From positions 203,993 to 267,992 of the forward strand of contig NZ_WHNY01000074.1 in the NCBI RefSeq assembly GCF_013141695.1: a DNA stretch of 64,000 bases, written 5' to 3'. Of the stretch, positions 53,844 to 62,731 are shown piece by piece. The notes beneath the pieces were generated by a model. It was not told where the DNA came from. It worked only from the letters and a program-made list of their open reading frames with translations, and searched no databases. Source of the DNA: Paenibacillus plantarum. Lineage in GTDB: Bacteria; Bacillota; Bacilli; Paenibacillales; NBRC-103111. The position numbers were made by a program, and so were the translations under genes. Within the stretch, counting starts at the first letter, position 1; each line of letters opens with the position of its first letter.

Positions 53844-54707
53844 ATGAATGATCTTGAACGCAATCACCATCCAGAAACTACAATTGAGCTGCAGAAAGCC
53901 CTTCATGAAATAGAAGCCTGGGAAGCGGAACAGAAAGATCTTTGGTTCTGGGAAAAGCTTGGACGGTTGCCCTTCCAAGTGCTGGACCGCTTAACGCCGA
54001 AGTTTTTGAATAAAAAAATAGGGGAAGCCTTGGACGAGCTCGGCAATTATTTGCAAGCAGGCGGACGGTATTTGATCTCTGAAAAGGGGACACTGCGGCA
54101 TGTTGAAGAAGTGTTTAAGCGGAATAGAGGTAAGCGAGATGAGCTTTCTGAGGGGCTTACGATCGAAAAGGTAGGTACTACATTTCCTCTTCAGATTTTG
54201 GATGTGACCGCTGATGAAATTGTCCAAAGTCGTTCGAAAATCGCTACCTTGCAAGGCGCAACAACGGGTATCGGCGGGATCCTCACACTCGCAATCGATA
54301 TTCCAGCCATCCTTGGATTGTCCTTGAAAACCATTCAAGAAATCGCCATCTGCTATGGCTATGATCCCAAAGATAAGCAGGAACGGATCTTCACGATCAA
54401 GGTACTGCAATTCTCATCCTCCGACATTGTGGGCAAAAAGGCCATTCTCGATGAGCTGGCGAACTATGCCTCTGTGGATAAGGAGAGTGTGCAGATGATC
54501 TCTCAGCTTCAGGGCTGGCGCGAGGTATTCGCTACGTACCGCGATAATTGGGGGTGGAAGAAGCTGTTTCAGCTCATTCCGATTGCTGGAATTCTCTTTG
54601 GTGCTTGGATCAACCGCGGGACGCTGAAGGATGTAGGCGAAGCCGCGAAAATGCTGTATCGCAAGCGGCGTGTTCTCGAACGCTTACAAGCCCAAGTCGA
54701 TGGTTAG
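53844..54707 (+). CDS. EcsC-family protein
   Basis: A protein of about 287 residues with the EcsC domain (about 30-270). The amphipathic helix block WFWEKLGRLPFQVLDRLTPKFLNKKI and the glycine-rich membrane-active segment ATTGIGGILTLAIDIPAILGLSLKTIQEIA are typical. EcsC proteins belong to the EcsABC transporter group but often stand alone, as here. The function is not known. AAAGGAG precedes ATG 53844 by 11 bases; a GTG nine bases upstream is too close. Confidence 0.87.
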   Translation: MNDLERNHHPETTIELQKALHEIEAWEAEQKDLWFWEKLGRLPFQVLDRLTPKFLNKKIGEALDELGNYLQAGGRYLISEKGTLRHVEEVFKRNRGKRDELSEGLTIEKVGTTFPLQILDVTADEIVQSRSKIATLQGATTGIGGILTLAIDIPAILGLSLKTIQEIAICYGYDPKDKQERIFTIKVLQFSSSDIVGKKAILDELANYASVDKESVQMISQLQGWREVFATYRDNWGWKKLFQLIPIAGILFGAWINRGTLKDVGEAAKMLYRKRRVLERLQAQVDG

Positions 54708-54767
54708 CTGAAACCATCCCAACATCTTGCCGTAATAAGGAGTAAACCGCGAAAAGAGGCATGTAAA

Positions 54768-54959
54768 GTGATCAAATATTTACTACGTAAACTATTAGGA
54801 TCTCTTCTCCATTCTAAGCGAGGCCGTCACTATCGACATAGCAGCTCCAATTATCGAGTTCATGTTACGCGACGTCATTCTTCTAGTGATCGTAGAGGTT
54901 ACGGACATCATCGACAAGGACAACGTTATTACAAAAATAGAGGTGGAAGCTCCAGCTAA
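54768..54959 (+). CDS. Small very basic His/Ser/Arg-rich protein
   Basis: A 63-residue protein, very rich in His, Ser, Arg and Tyr after a short amphipathic start (MIKYLLRKLLGSLLHSK). The GTG start has AAAAGAGGC seven bases upstream, and a perfect terminator follows at once, so it looks like a real transcription unit, perhaps continuing from the EcsC gene. Similar short proteins exist in Paenibacillus, by recollection. Function unknown. The composition recalls spore or nucleic-acid-binding peptides, which is only an impression. Confidence 0.55.
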   Translation: MIKYLLRKLLGSLLHSKRGRHYRHSSSNYRVHVTRRHSSSDRRGYGHHRQGQRYYKNRGGSSS

Positions 54960-54963
54960 TCCG

Positions 54964-54990
54964 AAGCCGCGAAAGTGGCTTTTTCTTTTT
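54964..54990 (+). terminator. Terminator of the EcsC/basic-protein unit
   Basis: AAGCCGC-GAAA-GTGGCTT with a GNRA-type loop, followed by TTTCTTTTT. It overlaps the stop of the convergent kinase gene. Confidence 0.87.
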
Positions 54991-55789
54991 AAGCTAATAC
55001 CGTGTCCAATTCCTCGATGCAAGCTTGCGCGCTCACGTATGGCGAGTCGATTTGCAGTAATTTCCTGATGATGAGCTTCGTATGCGTAGAAATCGGCAAT
55101 TCCTCTTCCCATCCTCTAGCTGCCTCCTCCTGCTCTTCCTTGGGCTCATAAGTCGAATACAACATGAACAATAAGAAGTGGCCAATGGCGTACAAATCTG
55201 AAGTGATGTCTACGGTCCTTCTCCGAATGAGCTCTTCATCGGCATCGATCGTTAACCTAGCCGGCTCCCCTAAACGAGCAGCTAAACCGAAATCAATCAA
55301 GCTCATCCGGTCCCCGTCTAAGATGACATTGGGTATGCGAATATCCAAATGCACAATACCCCGCTCATGTATAAAGCGAACGATATCCAGCAATCGGCGT
55401 ATGAGGATTAAAGCATCCTGTTCTGTAAATTGAGCTCCCCGTTCAAAAATAAGATCTTCAACCGTCCGACCTTTGATAAATTCGGTTACCATATACAATC
55501 GTTTCGACTCTTCGAAAGACGCGTAGTATTTTGGAATAGACGGATGTTCCAACTGACGCATGATCGCCATCTCACGGTGCAAAAGGTCTTGCCCCAGCTG
55601 CCCCTTACTCGGCTTAGCTTGTTTCACGGCGACTTCCTGACCCGTGTTCTTGTCCAAACACAAATAAGTTAACCCATAACTCCCCATCCCTAGGAAGAGT
55701 TCAATCTGATATTGGCCACGAATGACCTCGCCTCTTCTTCGCGGATAGTCGATCCATGCTTCATAAACCCGTTTCCAATAGGGAATCAC
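54989..55789 (-). CDS. Ser/Thr protein kinase (Hanks type, single domain)
   Basis: A 266-residue soluble kinase. The glycine-rich loop is FLGMGSYGLTYL, the ATP lysine is in EVAVKQAK, and the αC Glu is in LLHREMAIM. The catalytic loop reads VHLDIRIPNVIL, where the usual HRD-x-K is HLD-x-R, so the catalytic Asp is kept but the Lys is an Arg. DFG is normal (LIDFGLA). It lacks the PASTA repeats and membrane helix of PrkC, and it is not next to a phosphatase gene. The substrate is unknown. Confidence 0.85.
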   Translation of the reverse strand: MIPYWKRVYEAWIDYPRRRGEVIRGQYQIELFLGMGSYGLTYLCLDKNTGQEVAVKQAKPSKGQLGQDLLHREMAIMRQLEHPSIPKYYASFEESKRLYMVTEFIKGRTVEDLIFERGAQFTEQDALILIRRLLDIVRFIHERGIVHLDIRIPNVILDGDRMSLIDFGLAARLGEPARLTIDADEELIRRRTVDITSDLYAIGHFLLFMLYSTYEPKEEQEEAARGWEEELPISTHTKLIIRKLLQIDSPYVSAQACIEELDTVLA

Positions 55790-55825
55790 GATTAGCGGCC
55801 CTCCTTCATCCTTTGCTTTATTGAA

Positions 55826-57052
55826 TCATCCGTTACGGGGCAGCGATTCCGTCAATTCTTTGTTATCTTTTTGCAGCAAAAAAACAATGGTTCCTATGCA
55901 CCCGCAAATGGCAGCCGCAATTAACAACCCTGAAATCGGCAAGTAATCGGATAGACCGGTGCTTATTAATGGCGCGATAGAGCCGCGAATACCAAACAGC
56001 ATTAAGTGCAGGCCGAAAACGACTGCCTCTCTTCCAGGAACAACACGAAAAATATAGGCAAGAATTCCAATATCCCAGATGGCATCGCCTATTCCCTGGA
56101 TTCCGCTGCCAATAATCACAGCAGGATAATTCCCGAAAATCCCATAAAGTAAAGGAACAATCGCGAACGCTGCTAATCCATAGACCAACGTTTGCTTCGC
56201 TGAGAATCTATCAATTACCCAACCAACAACGAAGTATGCCACCAATAAACACACATAATAGGAAATACGCGCAAGCGCAATTTCAATGTTGTTCAACTGC
56301 AACTCTCTGACTTGGATGATCTGATATAGGGGACTCGCCAATATGTTACCAAAGCCCGTCAATGTCGTTGCTGCAAAAAATACAACCAGCTCCCGGTGAT
56401 TTCTCACAAGCTTGAGTTGTTCCTTAAAAGAGGATTTGCGAGCCGATACTGTCGTTGGTAAAGCAATCTCCTTAACGCGGGCTAGGAAAAGAATCGATAT
56501 AACGCCTGTAATAGCCGCAGTGATCAGCGGTCCACTCGGTCCTGATTTATCTGTCCACGAACCGACTAAGTAAGCAAGTGGAATCATAATAGCTCCCATG
56601 GCAACTCGAACGTAGCCCATTAGCCGGCCGCGCAATTCAGGCTGATACATACGTGTAATTAGCGCAGGATAAGCCGGTGCTTGTATGCCCATTAAAAAGT
56701 AAAAAATGATGGCCGTCACTACATAGACGCTGGGAGCACCATAAAATGCCGGAAGCAACAATAGCGACCTACCAATTAGATTCGGGATGATGACAAAAGG
56801 TTTGGGATTCGATTGTTCGATTCTCCCTGCCCAAATCGGCGAGAACAGCAGTCCAATCGCCGGAGCAGCTGCCAAAATCCCGACTTCCAGATTCGTAGCC
56901 CCTTGTCTAATGGCAAGTGCGATGTAAAACTGATTAAAGACCACATTAAAGAGACTGAATAAACAGGCTGCACCAAAATCACTATACAAGTTATGCTTAG
57001 TTGCCGGGCTCATCTGTAAGCCTAGTTTTAGAAACACTCTGTTTGCCAGCAT
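55826..57052 (-). CDS. MFS transporter (first of two adjacent)
   Basis: A membrane transporter of about 408 residues with 11-12 helices. The loop motif appears as GRLMGYVRV and the central loop has VKEIALPTTVSARKSS. It may export a drug or sugar, but the substrate is unknown. ATG 57052 has AGGGG 11 bases before it; an upstream ATG has no ribosome binding site. It is downstream of the second MFS gene, which ends at tandem terminators, so it is separately transcribed. Confidence 0.83.
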   Translation of the reverse strand: MLANRVFLKLGLQMSPATKHNLYSDFGAACLFSLFNVVFNQFYIALAIRQGATNLEVGILAAAPAIGLLFSPIWAGRIEQSNPKPFVIIPNLIGRSLLLLPAFYGAPSVYVVTAIIFYFLMGIQAPAYPALITRMYQPELRGRLMGYVRVAMGAIMIPLAYLVGSWTDKSGPSGPLITAAITGVISILFLARVKEIALPTTVSARKSSFKEQLKLVRNHRELVVFFAATTLTGFGNILASPLYQIIQVRELQLNNIEIALARISYYVCLLVAYFVVGWVIDRFSAKQTLVYGLAAFAIVPLLYGIFGNYPAVIIGSGIQGIGDAIWDIGILAYIFRVVPGREAVVFGLHLMLFGIRGSIAPLISTGLSDYLPISGLLIAAAICGCIGTIVFLLQKDNKELTESLPRNG

Positions 57053-57133
57053 GGCTTTACTTCCCCTCATACTTCTCATTCTAAGTTCGCTATTAGCTTC
57101 ATGATAGCAGGTTTTTCCTGTTCGTTTCTCTCA

Positions 57134-57200
57134 AAAAAATGACCGCAAAGCTGGCCTTTGCGGACATACCAAAGAGCTCACCATTTATGGTTGAGCTCCT
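57134..57200 (-). terminator. Tandem terminators after the second MFS gene
   Basis: Two hairpins: GAGCTCA-N11-TGAGCTC (57174-57198), then TCCGCAAAGG-CCAG-CTTTGCGGTCA (57141-57165) followed by TTTTTTT on the minus strand. The second has the stronger T run. Confidence 0.88.
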
Positions 57201-57213
57201 TATATTTAACCTA

Positions 57214-58473
57214 TCATGTCTGGCTTTGCAGTCTCCGATCAAGCTTCCCCTGGACGAACCAAGCATACATGGCAAACCCAGCTAGTAAAGCCACCGCGGT
57301 AAGCAAGAAAGGCAGCGAATAATGATTGCCCGCCAAAATGTAGCCCGCCCAGTAGGAAGCGATCGTATTTCCGATGCTGCGGGAGACGGTCCGCATGCCT
57401 GCGAAGAGGTTGCGATCTTCCTCCGCTACAGCCGACATGCATTCGCTGTCCATCAAGTTGTTCAGCATCGTGAAGCCCGTTCCGCGAATAAGCAGCAGAA
57501 TAGCGAATACGGCGGTTGGCATGACGAGCGCCATCAGCGCCACGACAACGATGTTGTAAAGAAACAGGAACACGAACGTCCTGCGGCTCCCCCATCGCTC
57601 TACGATGTAAGGCATGACGATTGAGCCGATAAAGAAGAAAAATCCAGACAACGCCAACACGCCGGAGATATTCCCATCCTCCATCTGGAATCGGAATTTC
57701 AAGATGACATTCAAGAACGGACTCAGCATCCCGAACGTAAAGCCAGAGCTGAAAATTAGCAGAGAGAGCAGCAACAGGAAATACAGCGCATGCCTTCTCT
57801 TTGGCCGCTCCGAGGGCTTCCCTGCTTCGATGCCATTCTTCCCATCTGCTGCGGTGACATTGACTTGTGTCTTGGCATGACTAGACGGCAGCAGCAGTCC
57901 CCGCAATATGCCCGAGAGGCCTAAGCATCCGCCAGCCACGAAGAAGGCATATTGGTACATCGTTGTATGTCCGGGCATCCATTCGGGCAGATAACCACCG
58001 AGCCACGTACCGAGTCCGGTAAATAACGTAAATATCGCGAACAAGAGCGAATAGGCACTTGTTTCCTCTTTTTTCGTGCGGCAATATTGGAAAATCAATT
58101 GAATTTCAGAGTTCAAAATCGCTGTAATACCAAGCGAATACACAAGCTGCGCGACGGTTACCGCGACAATACTGGTCCCGATACCAAAGAGCACGAGTGC
58201 AAGGAATGCCAAGAGCATTCCGATGACGAGCATCGTTTTGCGTCCGATAAGCTTCACGATGAACCCAGCGGGCAAGCTGGCCAAGCCAATGGTCAACGCC
58301 CCGAGTGATGTAATCTTGCCGATGTCGCCTTTGGTGAAACCGAGGTCTAATAAATGTAAGTTAAGGATAAGGCTAGAGATCCCGACTCCGATGCCAAACA
58401 AGCTTTCCGTCGCAATGAACCGCTTCACGTTAGGCGATAAATCACGAACTAAATTTATGGTATACGTCCACAT
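57214..58473 (-). CDS. MFS transporter (second of two adjacent)
   Basis: A membrane transporter of about 419 residues with 12 predicted helices. The first cytoplasmic loop is VKLIGRKTMLVIG, and a long, charged central loop (SHAKTQVNVTAADGKNG) joins the halves. FTMLNNLMDSECMSAVAEEDRNLFAGMRT near the end is typical of the YxlH/YqjV type. ATG 58473 is preferred because AAAGGTG is close upstream. The substrate is unknown. It is not closely related to the neighbouring MFS protein. Confidence 0.83.
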   Translation of the reverse strand: MWTYTINLVRDLSPNVKRFIATESLFGIGVGISSLILNLHLLDLGFTKGDIGKITSLGALTIGLASLPAGFIVKLIGRKTMLVIGMLLAFLALVLFGIGTSIVAVTVAQLVYSLGITAILNSEIQLIFQYCRTKKEETSAYSLLFAIFTLFTGLGTWLGGYLPEWMPGHTTMYQYAFFVAGGCLGLSGILRGLLLPSSHAKTQVNVTAADGKNGIEAGKPSERPKRRHALYFLLLLSLLIFSSGFTFGMLSPFLNVILKFRFQMEDGNISGVLALSGFFFFIGSIVMPYIVERWGSRRTFVFLFLYNIVVVALMALVMPTAVFAILLLIRGTGFTMLNNLMDSECMSAVAEEDRNLFAGMRTVSRSIGNTIASYWAGYILAGNHYSLPFLLTAVALLAGFAMYAWFVQGKLDRRLQSQT

Positions 58474-58599
58474 AGATGCACCTTTCTTCATGTTGTCATG
58501 GCTCTATCTTACATGGCGAGGGCATCCAAGTTCAAATTTTATTTTACAGATGGTTAATTCTTAGTTCGAGTGTGGCGTGGCCGAGTTGGAGATGTCGCT

Positions 58600-58815
58600 T
58601 ATGCAGTTTAACTGGAATAACTCCATCTATTTCCTTCGAAAATTGCTGATTTAGAGGAATAGATGGAGAATATACAGTTAATTATTCCCATTTCTTTGAA
58701 TTCAGCGATAATCCCTGAAATTAACTGGAGAAAATCCATCTACTTGATGAATTTACGAAATTTCTATTCTTTTACATGCATAAAATCCATCTATTTGTCC
58801 AGAAACCAGCGCGGT
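58600..58815. repeat. Intergenic degenerate repeat element, copy C
   Basis: This copy shows the unit best. Arm 1 (58605-58634) has TTTAACTGGA...CTCCATCTATTTCC. Arm 2 (58653-58682) is its near-complement GGAATAGATGGAG...CAGTTAA, so the region can fold into a long hairpin with a loop of about 20 bases. Two more direct units follow at 58720 (TTAACTGGAGAAAATCCATC) and 58772 (ATGCATAAAATCCATCTATT). It lies between the SGNH hydrolase gene end and the MFS gene start. No open reading frame fits. Confidence 0.7.
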
Positions 58816-58836
58816 TCCCTGAATCAATGCCCTCCT

Positions 58837-59988
58837 CTAATTACTAAACAATTTCAAAATCCGAAGACTCGTGCCCGTGCTGCGTTCATCTTTCTTCCCT
58901 GTATGACGAATTGTAATGCGTCTGCTTTGCCGTTCTGCATGAATAGGAAACATCGCTATAATCGGTCGATATGCCCTCAAACACCAATCATCAAACAAAG
59001 ACATGGAATGAAACGGCTCGTTGTCTATGGCGTACTCGAAATTCCCCGTGTCAGGCCCGCATAGCAGTAACACCCCAGCACGCTGCCCATGCACAGTGAA
59101 AGAAAGAGACGCGTCACGGGTATCTGTGTACAAATGGCGTGTGTCATATCGCCAGTTCATAAGCGGTTCTGACGACAACCGCCGCCATTCAAAGCCATCC
59201 AAACGATCAGCGAAATCCGCCTCCATCATAGCAGCATATTCGTAATTATTCGGATTAAGCGGAGGAGGGAGCGATACAATCTCCTGTCCGTTGATCCTGT
59301 TCGGATCCTTATCGCCGTCCGAATCCTTCCTCTCGACTAACACCTCGTCCAGATACTCCCGCACGAAGGCAGCATACAGCGCATGCCCCGCATCATTGGG
59401 ATGTACCCGATCCGAAGCGAGCGCATCCCAGATCACTTGATTCGACTGTATCAGCGTGTATACCCTCGCGGCAAAATTAACAGAAGGGATCGCATAATAA
59501 GCAGCAACTTCTTCATGTACAGCTATGTTGAATGGCGTGTGATCGGTCAAATTTTTATCCGCTGCCGTGTAGATCAAACAGATATCCGTACGTGGCGAGT
59601 GCCGTCTGCATTGGCGTACGATCCCTTCCATGCCTCGAATCGACTCGTCGCGATTGGCACCATCGTTCACACTGAACTCAACGAATAGTAAATCGATCTC
59701 ACCTTGAGATAAAACGTGCGAATGCAATCGGTGAGCCCCAAATGTAGATGTCGTTCCCCCTACACCAGCATTGATACACGTCACCTTTTCAGACGAAATT
59801 TGTTGCTTCAAATAGCTCTCCGTTAAGGCTCGCCAACTCGTTGTCGTGGCATCCGATGCTCCTGCACCTTCGGTAATAGAACCGCCAATAAAAGCGACAA
59901 CAATCGGCTCATTGCGAAGCAATTTCTCCTTCAAGTGCGGCAGCCTTCCACGATGATTCACGGGATGGTCAGTCCAAGTATAAGTCAT
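58837..59988 (-). CDS. SGNH/GDSL-family hydrolase
   Basis: A protein of about 383 residues. The SGNH core (about 30-215) has the serine block FIGGSITEGAG, the glycine block NAGVGGTTSTFG, the Asn block EFSVNDGA and the Asp-x-x-His block DRVHPNDAGH. The C-terminal part is a beta domain with no clear motif. It resembles acetyl-xylan or rhamnogalacturonan esterases (CE families) of Paenibacillus that work on oligosaccharides; the bond is unknown. No signal peptide, so it acts in the cytoplasm. AAAGGAG precedes ATG 59988 by ten bases. It lies after the fourth importer. Confidence 0.85.
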   Translation of the reverse strand: MTYTWTDHPVNHRGRLPHLKEKLLRNEPIVVAFIGGSITEGAGASDATTTSWRALTESYLKQQISSEKVTCINAGVGGTTSTFGAHRLHSHVLSQGEIDLLFVEFSVNDGANRDESIRGMEGIVRQCRRHSPRTDICLIYTAADKNLTDHTPFNIAVHEEVAAYYAIPSVNFAARVYTLIQSNQVIWDALASDRVHPNDAGHALYAAFVREYLDEVLVERKDSDGDKDPNRINGQEIVSLPPPLNPNNYEYAAMMEADFADRLDGFEWRRLSSEPLMNWRYDTRHLYTDTRDASLSFTVHGQRAGVLLLCGPDTGNFEYAIDNEPFHSMSLFDDWCLRAYRPIIAMFPIHAERQSRRITIRHTGKKDERSTGTSLRILKLFSN

Positions 59989-60010
59989 AGTACGCGTCTC
60001 CTTTGCTCGC

Positions 60011-60051
60011 AAAAAAATCAAGTGCTCTATGTTTGCACATAAAGCACTTGA
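60011..60051 (-). terminator. Terminator between the importer genes and the SGNH hydrolase
   Basis: On the minus strand, TCAAGTGCTTTATGT...ACATAGAGCACTTGA followed by TTTTTTTG: a long stem with one mismatch. Read-through could still feed the hydrolase gene just after it. Confidence 0.88.
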
Positions 60052-60063
60052 CCCTTAGATGTC

Positions 60064-61719
60064 TTATTTTTTATAGGAAGAAGTGTCATATGCTTTTTGT
60101 AAAATTTCCAGATAACGTCCTACTTTCAAATTATCCAGTCCTTTCACATAAGCGTCCCAATCCTTCGTCAAATCCTTATTCCCCGTAATAAATTGCAAGG
60201 CGTTTTGATCGATATAATTTTTGAGATTCGTTTGGAGAATACTTGCTTCATCGGTTTGTGCAGGATCAACCCATACAGCCCAGGCAGGGTAAATCTCCTT
60301 CGGCTCGTGACCTTGGTACAAGAGTGTTGCATTGTACAATCTACGTTCGTAGTTCGCTGAATCATACACATCTGTTCCTTGAACGATGCTATCTCTATAT
60401 TCACTTGGTTGGTAGAAGTGGCCCATTCCGCTCCAGCCTGCATTATGAGGTGCTTCTCCTTCGACTGCTGGAATAGATGCCATGAGTGGTTTCACGCCTT
60501 TACCCAGAGCAACCTCGCCATCTTTCGGCTTTCTCCAGTCGATCCCTTCCATGCCTGACGCCGCATTCGTTTGACCTTCAAATGTAAACATGTAGTCAAC
60601 CATTTTGATGAGTGTAATCTGCTCTTCTTTCGTAGCTTTATTCGTAATGACGAATTTCGCCCCTGGCGTCAGTCCGCCACCATCATGCGTCGCTAGGGAA
60701 CCGTGTGGTCCTGTAAGCGGAGGTACTGGATTATAATCGGCCGAGTTTTTGTTTCCTTTATCAATGTTTACGAATATAGCGGGATGCATGCCAGCGCCTA
60801 CACCAAGAATTTGCGTCCCTGCGTTCTCACCAATTTTCTTGAACGCTTCGGCATTTTGCGTAAATGCTCCTGGATCGATTAACCCTTCGTCATACAAAGA
60901 TTTAATGTACGCGAGGCCTTCTTTCCACTCTGGCTTGTTCGCAGCTGTATCGACTTTGCCACTCGTCATCGTCAGGTAATTGCGGTCATCATCATAAATG
61001 AAACCATTCATGAGAAAAGGAATGATATGCACGCCAAAATCTTCGGTCGATCCGCTTAACGGAACTTCGTCTGCTTTGCCATTACCGTTGGGATCACCCT
61101 TCTTGAAGGCTTGAAGTACTTTCTTGAAATCCTCTGTCGTTTTCGGCATCTCGAGATTCATTTTGGATAACCATTTGGTATTGATCCACATTTTATTCGG
61201 ATACGAACAGTGGAAGCATTGCGTATAGGAACCTAATCCATAAATTTTGCCGTCTGGCGCCGTACTAAAGCTCTTCAGTGTTGCGTCCTTAGCCATAGCA
61301 GCTTTGATATTCGGAGCATACTGATCAATTAAATCATTTAAGGGAACTAGAATGCCTTGCTTCCCATATTTAAGAATATCCGCTTGCGAAAACTGGTCGA
61401 TCCAGGCCGTCAACATATAGGAATCCGGATAATCACCGCTTGCCAGTGAAATCTGTCTCTTCTCTTTGGCACCATCAAACGGGATAATTTCAAAATTAAA
61501 CTTCGCATTGAATTTGTCTTCCATGAATTTCGTGAATTTGTTCGTTTTCAAGTCAATCGCCGTATCTTGTTGAGCAAACATGCTGATCGCGACAGGACCA
61601 CTTGCTGAACCTCCTGTTGCTGCCGGAGACACCGACGATGTATCATCCTTCGAGCATGCGGCAAGAAACAAACTAGACATCATGATGACCATTAGTGCGC
61701 TTACAAGACCCTTTTTCAC
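60064..61719 (-). CDS. Lpl-type sugar ABC transporter binding lipoprotein (fourth importer)
   Basis: A 551-residue lipoprotein. The signal peptide ends in the lipobox FLAACSKDD, followed by a Ser/Ala/Gly-rich linker. The mature domain matches LplA/YtcQ-type binding proteins (KNGNGKADEVPLSGS-like segment DPNGNGKADEVPLSG, MLTAWIDQFSQADILKYGKQGILVPL). The DPNGNGKADE segment looks like a calcium-binding loop often seen in this group. The start is GTG with GGGAGCG upstream. The ligand is unknown. Confidence 0.9.
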   Translation of the reverse strand: MKKGLVSALMVIMMSSLFLAACSKDDTSSVSPAATGGSASGPVAISMFAQQDTAIDLKTNKFTKFMEDKFNAKFNFEIIPFDGAKEKRQISLASGDYPDSYMLTAWIDQFSQADILKYGKQGILVPLNDLIDQYAPNIKAAMAKDATLKSFSTAPDGKIYGLGSYTQCFHCSYPNKMWINTKWLSKMNLEMPKTTEDFKKVLQAFKKGDPNGNGKADEVPLSGSTEDFGVHIIPFLMNGFIYDDDRNYLTMTSGKVDTAANKPEWKEGLAYIKSLYDEGLIDPGAFTQNAEAFKKIGENAGTQILGVGAGMHPAIFVNIDKGNKNSADYNPVPPLTGPHGSLATHDGGGLTPGAKFVITNKATKEEQITLIKMVDYMFTFEGQTNAASGMEGIDWRKPKDGEVALGKGVKPLMASIPAVEGEAPHNAGWSGMGHFYQPSEYRDSIVQGTDVYDSANYERRLYNATLLYQGHEPKEIYPAWAVWVDPAQTDEASILQTNLKNYIDQNALQFITGNKDLTKDWDAYVKGLDNLKVGRYLEILQKAYDTSSYKK

Positions 61720-61820
61720 ATGTATCGCTCCCTTTTTTCATGCATTTAGTATAACCCTGATCTTAGACGGACTACCAGCATTACCTGAAATAATCACCCC
61801 TCTCAATGGAATTCACGGTC

Positions 61821-62717
61821 TTAACCTTTTACAGAACCCACTAACATACCTTGCACGAAAAACCGCTGGACGAACGGATAAATAATCAACACCGGTAGTG
61901 TTGTGACGACAATGAGAGAATATTTCAGCGCTTCCGCCAACTGCTGTCTTTCGACTTGCTTCAAGGCATCTGTTGCGTTCGAACTGTTGTTGAGAATGAT
62001 AATACTGCGCAAAATCAACTGCAGTGGGAACAAACTAGCGGATTTGAGATAGATCAAAGCATCGAAGTACGCGTTCCATTGGCCGACAGCATAAATGAGG
62101 ATAAGAACGGCGATGATCGGTTTCGATAACGGCACGACGACACTTCTCAGAAATCGGAAATCACTGCAGCCATCAATCTCACTTGCATCAAACAGTTCAT
62201 CTGGAATCGCAGATTGAAAGAAGGATCTCGTGATGATCACCTGCCATACCCAAATAGCGTTCGGAATGAGCAGCGCCCATCTCGTATCAATCAGTCCCAT
62301 CTGCTTAACGACCAAGTACGTCGGAATTAATCCACCGCTGAACAGCAGCGTAAATGTGATTAACATCATGAGCACATTTTTGCCAAAGAAGGTTTTACGG
62401 GAAAGCGGGTATGCAATCATAATGGTAAGCACGACACTGATGATGGTTCCTACGCTGGTGTAAAATAGGGAATTCGCATAGCCAATGGTCACCTTCTGGT
62501 TGTGAATTAACGTATTGTACCCTTTGAGTGACAACTCAACGGGCCACAGCCACACTCTGCCGGAGGTGACAGCTGCTGGACTGCTGAACGAACTGCTGAT
62601 CACATAGATAAGTGGATATAACACAACAATGAGTAAGAGGCTCAGAAGTACGTAGACGGCAATCAAGAAAATTTTATCTCCTAGCGAATCTTTTACCTTT
62701 GCTTTGATCGTAGACAT
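61821..62717 (-). CDS. Sugar ABC transporter permease, LplC/YtcP type (fourth importer)
   Basis: A permease of about 298 residues with six helices. The EAA loop reads FDASEIDGCSDFRFLRSVVVPLSKPI, and the end RFFVQGMLVGSVKG is the group's signature. ATG 62717 has AAGGAGTGCAGCT just upstream. Its upstream codons overlap the LplB-type gene, so the two are co-transcribed. Confidence 0.9.
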   Translation of the reverse strand: MSTIKAKVKDSLGDKIFLIAVYVLLSLLLIVVLYPLIYVISSSFSSPAAVTSGRVWLWPVELSLKGYNTLIHNQKVTIGYANSLFYTSVGTIISVVLTIMIAYPLSRKTFFGKNVLMMLITFTLLFSGGLIPTYLVVKQMGLIDTRWALLIPNAIWVWQVIITRSFFQSAIPDELFDASEIDGCSDFRFLRSVVVPLSKPIIAVLILIYAVGQWNAYFDALIYLKSASLFPLQLILRSIIILNNSSNATDALKQVERQQLAEALKYSLIVVTTLPVLIIYPFVQRFFVQGMLVGSVKG

Positions 62718-62731
62718 AGCTGCACTCCTTT

